64,000 bases of DNA, from assembly GCF_014762705.1 (NCBI RefSeq), contig NZ_JABURL010000107.1:62001-126000 (forward strand). Direction: 5' to 3'. Shown here piece by piece: positions 1-8,536 of the stretch. The translations under genes were made by a program, and so were the position numbers. Numbering within the stretch: position 1 is the first letter of the stretch; every line of letters begins with the position of its first letter. The notes under the pieces were generated by a model. That model was given only the letters and a program-made list of their open reading frames with translations, was not told where the DNA came from and did not search any database. Source of the DNA: Cyclobacterium sp. Lineage in GTDB: Bacteria > Bacteroidota > Bacteroidia > Cytophagales > Cyclobacteriaceae.

Positions 1-705
1 CCGTCCGGAAAAAATATGCCATTAACCTCCTGCTCACCCTTCAGTACCATGATTTTTTCCGGTGTATGGCCACCATCCGGGAAGTAAGCCGGGTAGGAAA
101 CAACGTAGCGATAGGCGGCAATCCTTCCTGAGTCCTTGTCCAGGTAAATGATATAGTAATCATCTGGAGCATCCCCTACGCCTTCTCCAAAAGTTGCCTT
201 AATCAGGTCATAAGAAGTCCCCTCCTGAGATGCTTCTCCCAGGTCTTCAAGGTGCACGCCTTCATCCCCGAGTACAAAAGGGATACCAACAAAGTAATAG
301 GGTGTGAGTGCCCAAAACCGGGCATCAAAGGGTATTTCTGAAGCATCAGGCACTGCCCAGGCCACCGAGCCGTCCCAGCCAAACTGCCGACTTGTATCGA
401 CGGCCATTTGATGTCGTGCTTTGGCAGACCAATTATCACTGATTTGAATCGTGTTTCGGGGTGTATTCCCATCAAGGGGCTGGTAATTAGAGTGAAATTG
501 GAGCGGACCATTTGCATACCACCGTTGCAAGCCACCATGTGCCTCCATCGCCTTCCAGATTTTTTGACCTGCGGGGCTGCTGTTGAGCCTTTCAGACCCG
601 TTCTTCGATCCAGCTTTCTTTGGGATAGTCCTTTTCGCCAGTTGAGTTGCAGGACAGGCACAAAGGAATAAGGATGGCGGCTAAAATGTATGCGTTCTTT
701 TTCAT
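1..705 (-). pseudogene. DUF6503-like lipoprotein, frameshifted, 3' end outside window
   Basis: Translation from the ATG at 705 gives a lipoprotein leader (MKKNAYILAAILIPLCLSCN, Cys19) and runs into TGA at 592-594 after 37 codons. Shifting by one base at the GGG run (597-599, minus strand) restores a single open frame to position 1, with residues such as AHGGLQRWYANGP, QFGWDGSVAWAVP, FWALTPYYFVGIPFVL and YPAYFPDGGHTPEK. This matches my memory of the Bacteroidota DUF6503 lipoproteins, whose function is unknown. Either one extra G is a real mutation or it is a sequencing error; both parts otherwise look intact. The gene continues past the left edge. Its start region resembles that of the gene at 28768, and a palindromic repeat lies upstream. 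Confidence 0.75.
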
Positions 706-734
706 GTGTTTATAATTTGTCTTTAAGCGGTCAG

Positions 735-808
735 ATGGAATCTTTGACGAATAAAATAATCATTGCCCCGTGTGTTTAATGATGATTTTAATCGTGTCGA
801 TTTCATGA
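735..808. repeat. Dispersed palindromic repeat, copy 1
   Basis: An imperfect inverted repeat of about 29-bp arms. The right arm holds AATGATGATTTTAATCGTGT and the left arm its near-complement around GACGAATAAAATAATCATT. The central loop is GCCCCGTGTGTTT. A second copy lies at 28831-28892 with the loop in the opposite orientation. It sits between two divergent genes, so both could be affected by a cruciform or RNA hairpin here. Confidence 0.7.
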
Positions 809-990
809 AATTTTTGGTAGTGCTTTAGCTATTTACTTTATCCCGAAATAGTCGGACCGGGAAGAGCATTTAAAGGAAGTATAAAGTATTCAATCCGTGT
901 TATTTGTCGGATAGCCGACAGTTAACCAGATATCCGCTAATTGTGGTTCGGTATCGAATACAAGTCAGTTCTTTTCACTATTTTTAATTA

Positions 991-1680
991 ATGATACCAA
1001 AAGCCGCATTTCTCGAAAAACCTCAGTTATTGATTTTTGATGTCAATGAAACCTTATTGGATTTGAGTCCTGTAAAAGGGAGGGTGAATGAACTTAGGGG
1101 TGATGCACATGCCTTCAAGGAGTGGTTTTCCCTGCTGTTGCATTACTCCTGTGTGGAATCACTAAGCGGTAATTACCTTGAATTCGGCTCCATAGGCAAG
1201 GCCACACTGAAAATGGTTTTTCAGGAGTACCGGAAAGACATTCAGAAAAAGGAGATAGAGGAGGTGTTAGGTTTGATGGGTACACTTCCTGCCCACAAGG
1301 AGGTGCCCGAAGCCTTGGAATTGTTTCGACACGCGGGATATACGCTGGTGGCACTGAGCAACGGTAGCCTGGATCTGGTTCAAAAGCAACTGGATCATGC
1401 AGGGCTTTCCCCATTTTTTGAACGGATTTTCAGTGTCGATGTCACCGGTAAATTTAAGCCCGACCCGGCTACTTATATGCATGTATTGGATCAAATGCAG
1501 ATCCAAGCCAACAAAGGAATGTTGCTGGCGGCCCATGCCTGGGATATTCTCGGAGCCCAGCGAGTGGGAATGCAAACGGCATTTGTCTCCCGTCCTGGTA
1601 AGGTGTTATATCCGGAGGCACCCCTTCCGGAATACACCGGGAATTCGTTGGTGGAAATTGCCGTACAAATGGATCAATAG
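991..1680 (+). CDS. Haloacid dehalogenase-type HAD hydrolase
   Basis: A 229-residue protein of the HAD superfamily, closest by motif to type II (S)-2-haloacid dehalogenases. Seen motifs: I, FDVNETLLDL with nucleophile Asp17; II, LSNGS around Ser123-Asn124; III, KFKPDP with Lys156; IV, HAWD with Asp185. The helical cap lies between about residues 25 and 100. The family hydrolyses C-halogen or phosphate bonds through an aspartyl ester intermediate; the true substrate here cannot be read from sequence. It has no signal peptide, so it is cytosolic. It is transcribed alone, divergent from the broken lipoprotein gene and about 100 bases before the Crp/Fnr gene. Confidence 0.85.
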   Translation: MIPKAAFLEKPQLLIFDVNETLLDLSPVKGRVNELRGDAHAFKEWFSLLLHYSCVESLSGNYLEFGSIGKATLKMVFQEYRKDIQKKEIEEVLGLMGTLPAHKEVPEALELFRHAGYTLVALSNGSLDLVQKQLDHAGLSPFFERIFSVDVTGKFKPDPATYMHVLDQMQIQANKGMLLAAHAWDILGAQRVGMQTAFVSRPGKVLYPEAPLPEYTGNSLVEIAVQMDQ

Positions 1681-1781
1681 TTTGATCGCTAAATTCAAAT
1701 TAGCCTGCATTAACTTCTCGAATTACGCCTTTCAATTGGTATCATTTCGTATTTTTATACCCATAGGAAAGTAGTTGAGAA

Positions 1782-2462
1782 ATGGAAAAAAGCAAGATTT
1801 GGTTTTTGGAAAATTTCAGTATGTTTAAAATGCTGTCACCGGAAGAAATGCAGGAGATGGATGCCTATACGGTGATGCGTGAGGTTCCTGAAAAACAAGT
1901 GATCTACCTTTCAGACGACGAGGCAAAGCACGTGTACATTTTAAAAAGGGGAAGAGTAAAAATATCCAGACTCTCCCAGGATGGTAGGGAGGTCATTTTG
2001 GGAATACTGGGCCCCGGGGAGGTCTTTGGAGAATTATCCCTGATCGATCAAAGTAAAAGAGACGAGATGGCTATCGTCACTGAAAATGCGCTTGTATGCA
2101 AAATAAGTACTCCCCATTTTGAAAAACTCATGGAGCAAAATAGAATTTTGAACTTTCAGGTTACCAAGTTTATAGGGCTTCGTCTGAAAAAAATCCAAAA
2201 CCGGTTGGGAAATATCATGTTCAAAACTTCGGAGCAACGAATCCGTAGTTTTATAAAGGAAATGGCCTACGATTTTGGTAGAGATATTTCCGGAGAAAAA
2301 AACCAAAGGGAAATAAAAATCCGACTTACGCACCAAGAAGTGGGTAAACTAACGGCCGCCAGCAGGCAAACGGTTACCACGGTTTTTAATGAGCTGGATA
2401 AGAATGGTATCATCAGCTATAGTAGGAACAGAATTTTGGTGAAAGATATTGAAAGGCTGTAG
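1782..2462 (+). CDS. Crp/Fnr family transcriptional regulator
   Basis: A 226-residue regulator with an N-terminal cyclic-nucleotide-binding fold (about residues 15-125, including GPGEVFGELSLI) and a C-terminal Crp-type winged helix (about 150-220). The recognition helix is in LTHQEVGKLTAASRQTVTTV. The phosphate-binding cassette FGELSLIDQSKR is incomplete compared with E. coli CRP, so the ligand is uncertain. No Cys cluster of the Fnr iron-sulphur type is present. It is followed 36 bases downstream by the DUF547 lipoprotein and may be cotranscribed with it. The targets are unknown. Confidence 0.88.
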   Translation: MEKSKIWFLENFSMFKMLSPEEMQEMDAYTVMREVPEKQVIYLSDDEAKHVYILKRGRVKISRLSQDGREVILGILGPGEVFGELSLIDQSKRDEMAIVTENALVCKISTPHFEKLMEQNRILNFQVTKFIGLRLKKIQNRLGNIMFKTSEQRIRSFIKEMAYDFGRDISGEKNQREIKIRLTHQEVGKLTAASRQTVTTVFNELDKNGIISYSRNRILVKDIERL

Positions 2463-2498
2463 CGAGCTATAGAACCTCAACAAAACATAGAAACTTCC

Positions 2499-3248
2499 AT
2501 GAAAATCCTTATTCTATTTGCACTTTTCTTGTTTAACGTATCTTGTGGGGATTCGCCATTGGGTGGGGTAGATACCGAGCCGCCCGCACATGACATTTTT
2601 GATTCCTTGCTCTCGATTCATGTAGACGAGGAGGGCTTAGTGGATTACAAGGGTTTTATCGCCGATAAAGAGGCGTTCGAAGATTACCTGCAGTTGCTTA
2701 GTCAAAATCCGCCCGATAGAAATACCTGGTCCAGAGAGGAGCAGCTGGCCTACTGGATTAATGCCTACAACGCCTATACCATCAAGTTGATTATGGACCA
2801 TTACCCGGTAAAAAGTATTCGGGATATTGGACCCAAATTGGAAATTCCGCTGGTAAACACCGTCTGGCACCTGGAGTTTTTTGAAATTGGCGGAAGGGCA
2901 GCCAGTCTGGATGAAATTGAGCATAAAATCCTGCGGAAGGAGTTTGAAGAACCGAGGATTCACTTTGCCATCAATTGTGCCTCCGTATCCTGTCCCAAAC
3001 TTTACAATCGTGCTTTTACGGCAGATAAAATTGAAATGCAATTGGAGATGGTGACCAAAGCCTTTATCAATGACCCCAGCCGGAATGACCTGGACAGGAA
3101 TAAACTATCCAGTATTTTTTCCTGGTTTAAGGAGGATTTTACCAGAGATGGCAGTTTGGTAGCATTTATCAACGGCTATGCGGATAATCCCCTGGACCCC
3201 AATGCCAAAATCAGTTTTAAGGAGTATGACTGGAGTTTGAATGAATAG
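2499..3248 (+). CDS. DUF547 lipoprotein
   Basis: A 249-residue predicted lipoprotein: a short leader ends at FNVSCG (Cys16). The body is a DUF547 domain, recognised by EEQLAYWINAYNAYTIKLIMDHYPVKS spread over about residues 83-110 and by INCASVSCPKLYN near 165. DUF547 has a papain/transglutaminase-like fold in some relatives, but its reaction is not established. The Asp, Cys and His needed for such a fold cannot be assigned with certainty. It lies just downstream of the Crp/Fnr regulator, and its 3' end faces the AraC gene across a tandem hairpin repeat. Confidence 0.85.
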   Translation: MKILILFALFLFNVSCGDSPLGGVDTEPPAHDIFDSLLSIHVDEEGLVDYKGFIADKEAFEDYLQLLSQNPPDRNTWSREEQLAYWINAYNAYTIKLIMDHYPVKSIRDIGPKLEIPLVNTVWHLEFFEIGGRAASLDEIEHKILRKEFEEPRIHFAINCASVSCPKLYNRAFTADKIEMQLEMVTKAFINDPSRNDLDRNKLSSIFSWFKEDFTRDGSLVAFINGYADNPLDPNAKISFKEYDWSLNE

Positions 3249-3256
3249 AGCTATCC

Positions 3257-3435
3257 GACTTTTGGGGTTTCCCTAACCCCGAAGGTCTTTTCAGAAACAA
3301 GAACATTAAAACCATCGAGGTCTCAAAGACCTCAACGGTTGAAGTCATCTTGACCTTTGGGGTTTTCCCAACCCCGAAGGTCTTAACCGAAACGGGGACG
3401 AAAAAAACCATCGAGGTCCCAAAGACTCAACGGTT
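3257..3435. repeat. Tandem 84-bp hairpin repeat (two copies) between convergent genes
   Basis: Two direct copies, 3257-3340 and 3352-3435, 95 bases apart. Each begins GACnTTTGGGG and ends TCAACGGTT. Each contains a GGGGTTT-CCC-AACCCC hairpin and a second hairpin centred on GAGGTCTCAAAGACCTC; the second is perfect in copy one and decayed in copy two. The position between two convergent stop codons (3248 and 3442) suits a double-sided terminator, or an intergenic REP-like element that happens to end transcripts. Confidence 0.85.
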
Positions 3436-3441
3436 TTAGGA

Positions 3442-4296
3442 TTAGAAGGAAAATTGAACAAATTTTTCCCTAAACTCTCGGGGGGGGATTTCCATGTGGG
3501 TCTTGAAAAAGCGGTTGAATTGAGAAGGATCCTCAAAACCCAATTCCCAGCCAATCTCTTTGGATGACTGATCGGTATATAAGAGTAGTCTTTTGGCTTC
3601 CAGTATCAGCCTGTCATGGATGATCTCCAAAGGACGTTTTCCCCCTTGCTGGGAAAAAATATTGGCAATGGTTTTCGGCGAACGGTTCATCAATGCGGCA
3701 TAATCGGTCACCTGCCGGAGAGTTTTGAAGTTTTCTTCCACCAGAACATTGAATTGGCGGACCAATTCCAATTCTTTTTCCGGAAGTTTTTTATTGAACA
3801 ATTGTTTCCTTGCCAGCCTGGTGATACGGATAATAAACCTCTTCAAAAGCAACCGGAGCATTTCTTCCTGATTCTGGTCTTTGGTGTCAAACTCCTCCTG
3901 GAGTACGCTTATCAGTGTTCTTAGCCGGATAATTTCCTCCTCATCCAATTGGATAACGGGGTTGTAATTGGAGCCAAAAAACAGTAAACCGTTGCAGGAA
4001 ACTTCAGAATCGTAAGTGTGGATGCAATAAAAGCCCCTGTTAAAAGCCAGAAAAAGGATTTCGGGCTGATTTTGTTGTTCGATTACCGTTATTTTCTGTA
4101 AGTAGGTACAGCTCAACAACTCATTGGGTTCCAAACTTATCGGTTGTCCATCTATATCTAGTATTAAGGGAACTGCACCAAAATTCCAAAAGAATTTGAG
4201 GTGGTGTTCCGTCGTTTTCAGGGTTGTTTTGAAATCGTTTCCATCTGCCAGATGAAAGCTTCCTTCCATGGTTTCTAAGTCGAAGAATTTATGCAT
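3442..4296 (-). CDS. AraC family transcriptional regulator
   Basis: A 284-residue protein. The C-terminal third (about 185-280) is an AraC-type double helix-turn-helix: ALMNRSPKTIANIFSQQGGKRPLEIIHDRLILEAKRLL is helix pair one and SSKEIGWELGFEDPSQFNRFFK pair two, followed by the usual P-rich end (IPPREFREKF). The N-terminal part (1-150) resembles a cupin-like sensing domain. The ligand is unknown. It starts a minus-strand run but ends 10 bases before the barrel gene's region begins on the same strand, so it is probably the last gene of that group. Confidence 0.88.
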   Translation of the reverse strand: MHKFFDLETMEGSFHLADGNDFKTTLKTTEHHLKFFWNFGAVPLILDIDGQPISLEPNELLSCTYLQKITVIEQQNQPEILFLAFNRGFYCIHTYDSEVSCNGLLFFGSNYNPVIQLDEEEIIRLRTLISVLQEEFDTKDQNQEEMLRLLLKRFIIRITRLARKQLFNKKLPEKELELVRQFNVLVEENFKTLRQVTDYAALMNRSPKTIANIFSQQGGKRPLEIIHDRLILEAKRLLLYTDQSSKEIGWELGFEDPSQFNRFFKTHMEIPPREFREKFVQFSF

Positions 4297-4306
4297 TTTT
4301 CAGCTT

Positions 4307-4900
4307 TTAAAAGGCCCATTCCACATTGAGTCCCAACCTTAAATCTTGCTTAAAATTTTGATGCAATTCGTGCACTGCACCGGATGGGGTAGTGGTGTCA
4401 GTTGACCATAAGGCCCATCCGTATCCGATAAATGCCGATAATGCCCATCTCCTGAAATTATACCTGTATCCTGTATTTAATCCTGAGTAGAGGGCCTGGT
4501 ATTGACGGCTTATAGCAGGGCTGGATAGGCTGTTTTCCTCCCCCCATCCGTATTTGGCATACAAGGCCCCAAAAAAGCCGCTGCCGGGTGTTTCGCCGGG
4601 GAGGAAATAGTTTCTGTATTCCAAAGCAATAGAACTGGCTGATTGGTCTTCTGCCTCAGACCATTGGTTCAACCGGTGTGCGATTCCCAACCAAAGACCG
4701 TTCTTTTTGTAACTGTATTCATAGGATAAAACAAGGTTGTTTGCTGCCAATCCCAATACGTTTGTTCCAATGCGGTTTTTATACTCCTTGTTTTGCTGTC
4801 CGTGGGAGTAGTGCTGATTTAGCAGAAATATAGTGAATAAAAGGATCAGGTACTTTTGTTTTTTTAACAGGTCGTAGGATTTTGATTTTTCAGCTGTCAT
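4307..4900 (-). CDS. Small outer-membrane beta-barrel-like protein
   Basis: A 197-residue protein with a hydrophobic leader (KYLILLFTIFLLNQHYSHGQ, about residues 16-35) followed by alternating aromatic and polar strands (GTNVLGLAANNLVLSYEY, SIALEYRNYFLP, GYRYNFRRWALSAFIGYGWAL) and a terminal aromatic, WAF. This pattern fits a small outer-membrane barrel like the DUF3575-type proteins. Function unknown. The start codon overlaps the end of the DinB-like gene by 11 bases, pointing to translational coupling. Confidence 0.6.
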   Translation of the reverse strand: MTAEKSKSYDLLKKQKYLILLFTIFLLNQHYSHGQQNKEYKNRIGTNVLGLAANNLVLSYEYSYKKNGLWLGIAHRLNQWSEAEDQSASSIALEYRNYFLPGETPGSGFFGALYAKYGWGEENSLSSPAISRQYQALYSGLNTGYRYNFRRWALSAFIGYGWALWSTDTTTPSGAVHELHQNFKQDLRLGLNVEWAF

Positions 4901-5396
4901 TGCTCATGCGAAACTTGATGGTAGATGGGGCCACTCCAAAATCAGGACAGATAAGTGCTGACAGGCCTTGTTCCAGAAGGCCGATTTTTATCAGGGCCTG
5001 GTGGTGGATGCTGTGCTCAAGACAGTAGGCCAATTCTCTTTGAAAAGAAGAAGGTATGCTTCTACTTTGTGTTTTACCTACTGCATAGTTGGCCAGCAAT
5101 GCTGTTTCTCCTTTGATTTCCCCATTTTCCAGGTAGTCAATGATCCGGTCAATAACCTTTATGGCTTCCATCGGCTTTTTTTCCAGGTCATGGTCCCTTT
5201 TCCGCGCATCATAATTTACCGGTGTATTTTCCAGACAGGCACTGGTGAGACAGGTATAAAACTCAAGGATATGTCTGATGTGCTGCCCAATAGATGCCCC
5301 CGACAAATAAGTGGACGGATATTGATACTGATCTTCTTTTAAGTTTTTCAGTAAGGTGGAGATGCTTTTGAGATTTTCCCGACATTCGGCTTGCAT
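4890..5396 (-). CDS. DinB-like four-helix protein
   Basis: A 168-residue protein with the metal-ligand pattern of DinB/YfiT-type four-helix bundles: GQHIRHILEF near residue 37 and LEHSIHHQALIKIG near 128. The family binds a divalent metal and in some members acts in thiol-dependent (bacillithiol) transfer; the reaction here is not known. No signal peptide is seen. It starts 4 bases after the upstream DUF4833 gene's stop and overlaps the next gene, forming a tight three-gene unit. Confidence 0.7.
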   Translation of the reverse strand: MQAECRENLKSISTLLKNLKEDQYQYPSTYLSGASIGQHIRHILEFYTCLTSACLENTPVNYDARKRDHDLEKKPMEAIKVIDRIIDYLENGEIKGETALLANYAVGKTQSRSIPSSFQRELAYCLEHSIHHQALIKIGLLEQGLSALICPDFGVAPSTIKFRMSNDS

Positions 5397-5400
5397 GGTA

Positions 5401-5901
5401 TCAAGGGTTAAAGGTTTCTTTGGTGTGGGTATTGGCTAATTCATGGTATCCCATTACGGCTACCTCTGTAATATTGGGTTTCCAAAAGGTGCCACCTTCC
5501 ATTTTCAGGTAAATATGTCTGATTTTCATTCGCTTGTCATTTATTTTTCCAAAAACCCCGTAATTTCCTGAGGCATCTTTTTTCACTGTAAAAACCTTTT
5601 TGTCATAGGATACAAATTTGAAGGTTACCTTTTCCTCTTCCTGCTGTATGATTTCAATCCCATATCCGAATTTTTTTTTGATCCAGTTGACGGGTACCAA
5701 CTCCCCCGAATTTTCATTGTCCAACCACTTCAGGCTGATGGGTTCATCTTTTCTCAGAAGGCCATTTTCATCCAGATGCAAAAAATAAACAATTTGGTCC
5801 TCATTCAGACTTCGTTCTATGGTAAAAAGAACCTGTTGACCCATGGATGAATACCAGTGGATGAAGAGCAAAGAAAATAGGCAGGAAAACCGTGTCAACA
5901 T
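5401..5901 (-). CDS. DUF4833 secreted protein
   Basis: A 166-residue protein with a signal peptide (FSCLFSLLFIHWYSSMGQ) and a beta-rich body of the DUF4833 type: VYFLHLDENGLLRKDEPISLKWLD, then VNWIKKKFGYGIEI and YLKMEGGTFWKPNITEVAVMGYHE. These proteins are envelope-associated in Bacteroidota, but no function is assigned. It is the first gene of the DUF4833/DinB/barrel unit on the minus strand. Confidence 0.7.
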   Translation of the reverse strand: MLTRFSCLFSLLFIHWYSSMGQQVLFTIERSLNEDQIVYFLHLDENGLLRKDEPISLKWLDNENSGELVPVNWIKKKFGYGIEIIQQEEEKVTFKFVSYDKKVFTVKKDASGNYGVFGKINDKRMKIRHIYLKMEGGTFWKPNITEVAVMGYHELANTHTKETFNP

Positions 5902-6018
5902 AGTCGTTTTTTTCTTTCCATTTTATTAGTCGGATAGGTCGGGTCATCCTGACAAAATCATGAACAAATTTTAAGGCTTCATGGAATTGATATTTTAAGG
6001 TTGTTTTTAGGATAGATT

Positions 6019-6163
6019 TATATTTGTAAAAATAAAGAAAATTAATATTAAAAACTTTATAAATAGAATATCATAAAATAAATGATGGTTAAAATATCGC
6101 TTACATACAATAAAAGTAGTAAGGAGAATTATGAAGAATAAATTTTCCTTTTTTGATGAATAG
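6019..6163 (+). other. Possible promoter plus ten-codon mini-ORF
   Basis: In the 289-base space between 5902 and 6190 there is a TATATTTG box (6019-6026, fits the TAnnTTTG -7 consensus on the + strand). About 95 bases on, an unusually strong AAGGAG ribosome site (6121-6126) precedes ATG at 6131. The frame reads MKNKFSFFDE and stops at 6161-6163. It could be the decapitated start of a lost gene. Nothing else is seen in this AT-rich gap. Confidence 0.3.
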
Positions 6164-6190
6164 GTCTACAAATTGATATGAAGAGTTGTT

Positions 6191-6400
6191 TCAACAGCAC
6201 TGGTCCCCATTTTCCTGCATGGGAGGGCAATTTACAGTACCATAGCTACAATACACACAACAGTCACCTTTCTTTGGTTTTAACACCTTACTGCAGGCTT
6301 CACAGGCGTAAAAATACTGACAAGAGGCTGTTGGCATTGTTTCTTCTTTTTGGTGTCCGCAGTTTGGACATCTGAGTGTTGATTTTAATGTCTTTGCCAT
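6191..6400 (-). CDS. GDCCVxC-domain zinc-ribbon mini-protein
   Basis: A 69-residue Cys-rich protein. It has an N-terminal CPNCGHQ zinc ribbon (Cys12, Cys15), a YACEACSKVL pair and the signature GDCCVYCSYG followed by CPPMQ. This is the GDCCVxC family, in which some homologues carry selenocysteine at one Cys; here all positions are Cys. The role is not established; a redox or metal task is plausible. Its start overlaps the ATP-grasp gene's end by 16 bases, which makes it the last gene of the long minus-strand operon. Confidence 0.8.
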   Translation of the reverse strand: MAKTLKSTLRCPNCGHQKEETMPTASCQYFYACEACSKVLKPKKGDCCVYCSYGTVNCPPMQENGDQCC

Positions 6401-7413
6401 TCCCTGAAGTTTTTTAGTGCCATCCTGAAGGTTGCAGGAGAAAAACCCTGATATCGGTTTTTTTTACTGATCTGATAAATAATGTTCCAATGCCTGAACA
6501 GGGTTTTGACCGCATCCTGGTATTTCCCTTTTGGATCATAAATATGGGCTGGCTCTGCATTTACGCCATTGACTTCTAATATTTTGATACCATTGCCTTT
6601 CAGGAAATCATCCAGTGAGGGTGCTTTTAAATCAAAACGACCATAATGAAAATGGGGCAGATGGTAGCTCAAGGCATCAAAAAAATACAACAAGTCCTGA
6701 TTGACCAGCTGGTTGCCGTTGGAAAATTCAGTACCTCTGTTGTGGTTGCCTATGGGTTCCAGCAATTTTATGCTTCCCTCAGGCAAAATTTCCCTGGGAT
6801 CCATATCCCCCCTTTGCAGCAGGCTTTTTGCCACAAGCCGGGCCCTGGGGATGCGTAGTATCAGTTCCTCCAGCGTGGATTTCCCATCACCTGTGACAGA
6901 TAGGAAGGTTTTCAAAACAATGGAGGGAATAAGCCCGGAATGTTTATCAGGAAACCGGTAATAAAAAAGACCTGCTTCAAAAGGACTTGAAATGTATTCC
7001 TGTAACAAAAAATCAGTGGGGCTTTCCTGTAGATATTTTTTTAGTTGAGATGCATTTTTCAAAAGGGCAACCCCCTTGCCCCTTTCCCCCCTGTCCGGTT
7101 TGGCGATGATTGGGTAATCGAGTTCCAGAGCCAGTATTTTGGCATGAATCAGGGGGAATTCGGAGCCGGCTTTCACATATAAGGTCAAAGGCTTTAGTTC
7201 ACTGGGAATGTGCTGGAGTTGCTTGTATTTGCTACAGTTGTAGAGCCCTCCCATTTCCATTTCAGGATTGGCTGCGGTAAAGAAAAAGAAGCTCCTGGCC
7301 TTTAAGGACAGCCATAGATAATAGAAAAATAAGGGAAAATAGATGATCCAGGTAGGCCAGTATTCCCAGTGTAGGAGTTTGGTGATAAAATTCGTTTGGC
7401 TTTTTTGCAGCAT
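6385..7413 (-). CDS. ATP-grasp domain ligase
   Basis: A 342-residue protein. The first 45 residues are hydrophobic (WPTWIIYFPLFFYYLWLSL), suggesting membrane attachment. From about residue 95 an ATP-grasp fold follows: IIAKPDRGERGKGVALL (the ATP-binding lysine and glycine loop), LLQEYI, and near the C-terminus GRFDLKAP and IKILEVNGVNAEPAHI (metal-binding Glu and Asn). This matches the D-Ala-D-Ala-ligase-like ATP-grasp group, which joins an acyl phosphate to an amine. The substrate is unknown. It lies 9 bases downstream of the Omp85-like gene and overlaps the GDCCVxC gene. Confidence 0.78.
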   Translation of the reverse strand: MLQKSQTNFITKLLHWEYWPTWIIYFPLFFYYLWLSLKARSFFFFTAANPEMEMGGLYNCSKYKQLQHIPSELKPLTLYVKAGSEFPLIHAKILALELDYPIIAKPDRGERGKGVALLKNASQLKKYLQESPTDFLLQEYISSPFEAGLFYYRFPDKHSGLIPSIVLKTFLSVTGDGKSTLEELILRIPRARLVAKSLLQRGDMDPREILPEGSIKLLEPIGNHNRGTEFSNGNQLVNQDLLYFFDALSYHLPHFHYGRFDLKAPSLDDFLKGNGIKILEVNGVNAEPAHIYDPKGKYQDAVKTLFRHWNIIYQISKKNRYQGFSPATFRMALKNFREWQRH

Positions 7414-7422
7414 GGGAAGAAG

Positions 7423-8523
7423 TTAAAAAGATTCGGCAAAATAAATATAAAACCCACTGGAATCCGGGGTCAAACTATAATCAAAGCGGACATTGGTGCG
7501 GTCATTTTTGCTAATCCTGAACCTAATGCCCCCACCGGCAGCCAGGTGGATGTCTCTGGTCAACTCCGTTCTAACGGTGGAATAAACCCTTCCTGCTGAA
7601 GCGAAGGCCACCACCCCAAATCTTCCGATAACATGCTGCCGGAATTCCGACTGAAGGATCATCAGGTGTTTGTCCCGGAATCTGCCCTGGTAATAGCCCC
7701 TGTGCAAAAAGGGGCCACCCAGGGTAGGCAACACCCGGTAGGGTACCTCTCCCATGGAAAATTGCGCCACAAATTGGTTGGCCCAGGTGGACTTTTCTCC
7801 CAATTTCCAATAGTCCCGGACGTCCAGGCTGGCCAATCCAAAATAAATGGCTTCCTGGTCTGAATGGCCAAATCCGAAAGTGGGCGTGAATTCCAGAAAA
7901 CTGCCTTCTGAGGGTGAAAGGATATGGTCTCTCCTATCCCACATAAATGATGGGCCCAGGCTCAGGTAATTGTACCCGTTTCTTCCATTTGTACTGTCGA
8001 TATCATCAAAAATGGGTTCATTTTCGGTAAACTCCGGCATCAGCCACTGCCCCTGCAGGGCAAATCCCATGTAAGTATCATTTTCCAGTTTCAGGTAACT
8101 TTTACTATTAATGGTAAATGCGGAAAACTCATACAAGGCCCTGTTTTTTTCCTGTGTATCATTACCAATACCATAGTAATATTCCGGAAATTTGCGATAA
8201 TCCAGGCTTCCATTTAAAAAATACCGGTCATCGGCGGTATATATCTGCCAGGGAAGGATAAAGATGTATTGCCGGTTTTGGGTATAGGTGGCAAATAGCC
8301 TGACATTTGATTTTCTCTTGCTTCCTTCTGAATAATAGCTGTAAAAGGCAAACCCTTCGAATGCAATACGGGTTTCCGGGGTATAATAGGCCAACGGCAA
8401 GGCCTTGAAAACCGTGCTGTCATTTGGTTCTTCCTGGCCAAAGCACAGGGAGAAGATAAGCAGGAACCAAAGGGCCAGGCCTCCCATTTTTACTTGTTCC
8501 GGTATTTTTTTTCTAGTCAGCAA
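7423..8523 (-). CDS. BamA/TamA-type outer-membrane barrel without POTRA
   Basis: A 366-residue outer-membrane protein with a signal peptide (GLALWFLLIFSLCFGQ; Met12 at 8490 is an alternative start). It has no room for POTRA domains and goes straight into a barrel of the Omp85 'surface antigen' type: YLSLGPSFMWDRRDHILSPSEGSFLEFTPTFG, then HRGYYQGRFRDKHLMILQSEFRQ, AAGGGIRFRIS and a terminal aromatic (FAESF). Short POTRA-less members of this family are common in Bacteroidota, with unknown cargo. It is 13 bases downstream of the polyketide synthase and 9 bases upstream of the ATP-grasp gene. Confidence 0.82.
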   Translation of the reverse strand: MLTRKKIPEQVKMGGLALWFLLIFSLCFGQEEPNDSTVFKALPLAYYTPETRIAFEGFAFYSYYSEGSKRKSNVRLFATYTQNRQYIFILPWQIYTADDRYFLNGSLDYRKFPEYYYGIGNDTQEKNRALYEFSAFTINSKSYLKLENDTYMGFALQGQWLMPEFTENEPIFDDIDSTNGRNGYNYLSLGPSFMWDRRDHILSPSEGSFLEFTPTFGFGHSDQEAIYFGLASLDVRDYWKLGEKSTWANQFVAQFSMGEVPYRVLPTLGGPFLHRGYYQGRFRDKHLMILQSEFRQHVIGRFGVVAFASAGRVYSTVRTELTRDIHLAAGGGIRFRISKNDRTNVRFDYSLTPDSSGFYIYFAESF

Positions 8524-8536
8524 AGCATATATTATC

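Noticed and set aside
203-661. Minus-strand open frame of 152 codons
   Set aside because: It is the wrong frame of the frameshifted lipoprotein gene; the neighbouring frame has the coherent protein signal.
3257-3435. CRISPR-like repeats
   Set aside because: Only two long diverged copies with hairpins and no spacers.
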